Positions 62,701 through 64,000 of a stretch of 64,000 bases of DNA are shown one piece after another. The position numbers and the translations under genes were made by a program. The notes below the pieces were generated by a model, which did no database searches, was not told where the DNA came from, and saw nothing but the letters and a program-made list of their open reading frames with translations. Every line of letters begins with the position of its first letter. The first letter of the stretch is position 1. Source of the stretch: Thamnaconus septentrionalis (Eukaryota > Chordata > Actinopteri > Tetraodontiformes > Monacanthidae); contig CM020507.1 of NCBI GenBank assembly GCA_009823395.1, positions 13,072,001 to 13,136,000 of the forward strand. Direction: 5' to 3'.

Positions 62701-64000
62701 TACATGTTGATTCTTCCTCAGCAGCCAGAGGCATCGCTGGGCTGTCACATCTTTTAATTTCCCCCTTGTGGTGCGATGCTTCAAGAACGTCTTGTTTGAA
62801 ATTTTCTATCTGATATAAACTGTTGCCAAGAATCAATGAAAAGTAACTGGTCTGATTTTGCCTTTTTTATGAGATGATTTGATTTTTACAATTATTAAGT
62901 GTGTTTGAATGATTCTTCATAACATAATCCACTGAGGATGCCATGCTAATAACTGCAAGAAAACAACCAAATACAAAACAAACAAAATCCATAAAACTGT
63001 ATTTTGCAGTGGGTGGACTTTGAACATTTCCATATGCTTGTATTGTTTCCTGGCTGCTGTGTAGTAACAGATGGCAGTGGAAATCTGCATCTTCTACCAG
63101 TGTGGAGGAGCTTTGGGGAATTCGCTAACAGTCTGCTGTTTCTGGTCTATTCATGACTTTAAAACTAGGAGCACAGGTGGAAATCTGCGCTTTTTGTCCC
63201 TTTAATGCTTTGTTTATAAGGCAGTATTATTTCTTGTTGTGATGGACAGCAAACAGATTGTTGTCCAAGGTTGGATTGGCGTGTCCAAAAAAAAGAAAAG
63301 AAAAGTGAATCAACAGGTTTTAAAATCCAGTGTTCCCTGCAAGGGGACAGACAAAGGTGTTGGGTAAACTGGAGAGAAGCCCTTGAGCTAATGCCCTCAT
63401 TTGAGTACAGTCAGGCCATGTGTAGATGGGTGAGTACACAGTCGAGTGATTGATGGAGCCAGGGTGAAAAGGAAAAGAGAGCTAAATGAAGTGGGTTGTC
63501 AGTGCTGGGCTTAATCTGGCACCAGAGGATGGATTGACTGCCGGATGATTGGATTGACGGGAGCAGGCCTGTGAATAAGAGGCTACGCTGAAGCCTAATT
63601 GCCCATGACCTGCTTGTAAACACGGCCGGGGCCCAGAGTGGCGGGCGGAGAAAGAGGGAAAGATCCGAGGCGAGTCGTATCTGACACCGGGGTTGTGTCC
63701 TCCTGTTAAACACCTCGACTTTGCCAATTGGGCCAGGACGAGTGGCCTTTCACAGAGGAGAGGAGAGGGGGAGAGACAGAGGGAGGGGAGGGACCTCAGG
63801 TGAAACCAGATGGAAATGTGAACGGTCAAGGATTACAGGGCAAAATGGAATAGAAGAGAGGTGACTACAATAATCTAAGGTGGGCACAAAGGTAATAATA
63901 AAAGATCATTTCCTTCAAAGGGGTTGGTGGTGCCGGGCAGGAGAAAAAAAAATCTAAAGGCTAATGCTAGCATTGCAAGTTAGCTGCATGGTTCAGATTT

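Larger units (their letters stand above)
53546..64000 (+). other. 5' part of the following grid2 intron
   Basis: Begins gtgagc after the last visible exon and continues to the window edge. Contents: CT repeats near 56281, a TTCC-rich pyrimidine tract near 56725-56790, a minus-strand SINE fragment at 57226, CA repeats at 58260-58280, 58390-58415 and 58607, a complete hAT-like MITE at 59042, and purine-rich stretches near 60590-60700 and 63745-63795. I saw no sequence matching the expected next exon. Confidence 0.8.

Noticed and set aside
53546..64000. The next GluD2 exon (expected to begin like LGCWNP)
   Set aside because: Not seen on reading the + strand of this stretch; likely beyond the window, though a decisive translated search was not possible.

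Overview
This 64-kb window is intronic and exonic DNA from a vertebrate, almost certainly a ray-finned (teleost) fish. The evidence is short conserved exons with GT-AG splice sites separated by multi-kilobase introns, abundant (GT)n/(CA)n microsatellites, and tRNA-derived SINEs, hAT-like and TTAA-type MITEs and a LINE tail of kinds common in teleosts. There are no bacterial-style genes. Almost all long open frames are chance or repeat-driven.

The only gene I can support is a glutamate receptor delta-2 gene (grid2/GluD2 family) read on the + strand. Six consecutive exons are seen: 5721-6008, 16515-16720, 38257-38310, 46039-46212, 49205-49366 and 53426-53545. They join in frame (1004 coding bases, about 335 residues) and correspond to human GluD2 residues about 82-415 (numbering from memory), i.e. 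most of the extracellular amino-terminal domain. They are probably exons 3-8. The upstream exons (signal peptide, first part of the domain) and the downstream exons (end of the amino-terminal domain, ligand-binding domain, channel, cytoplasmic tail) are outside the window. In vertebrates GluD2 sits in the parallel fibre-Purkinje cell synapse and binds cerebellin-1, which bridges to presynaptic neurexin.

Layout: 1-5720 upstream intron; introns of about 10.5, 21.5, 7.7, 3.0 and 4.1 kb between the six exons; 53546-64000 the start of the next intron. The introns hold about twenty microsatellites (the largest are (TA)n of 139 bp at 12925 and (GT)57 at 25152), two tRNA-derived SINE families (one complete copy with a 7-bp target duplication 193 bp before an exon), a frameshifted LINE reverse-transcriptase tail, and several MITEs. 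One hAT-like MITE (59042-59787) has a perfect 8-bp target duplication. There is also a near-perfect 56-bp inverted repeat at 26983-27117 and several G-quadruplex-type G-run clusters.

No new biological system is evident. The points most worth a second look are the long palindrome beside an AT-rich repeat, the UG-repeat and G-run elements placed just upstream of exon acceptors, the fish-specific glycosylation sequons in the receptor, and the well-bounded transposon copies. Comparisons to human proteins and to repeat families were made from memory without database searches.
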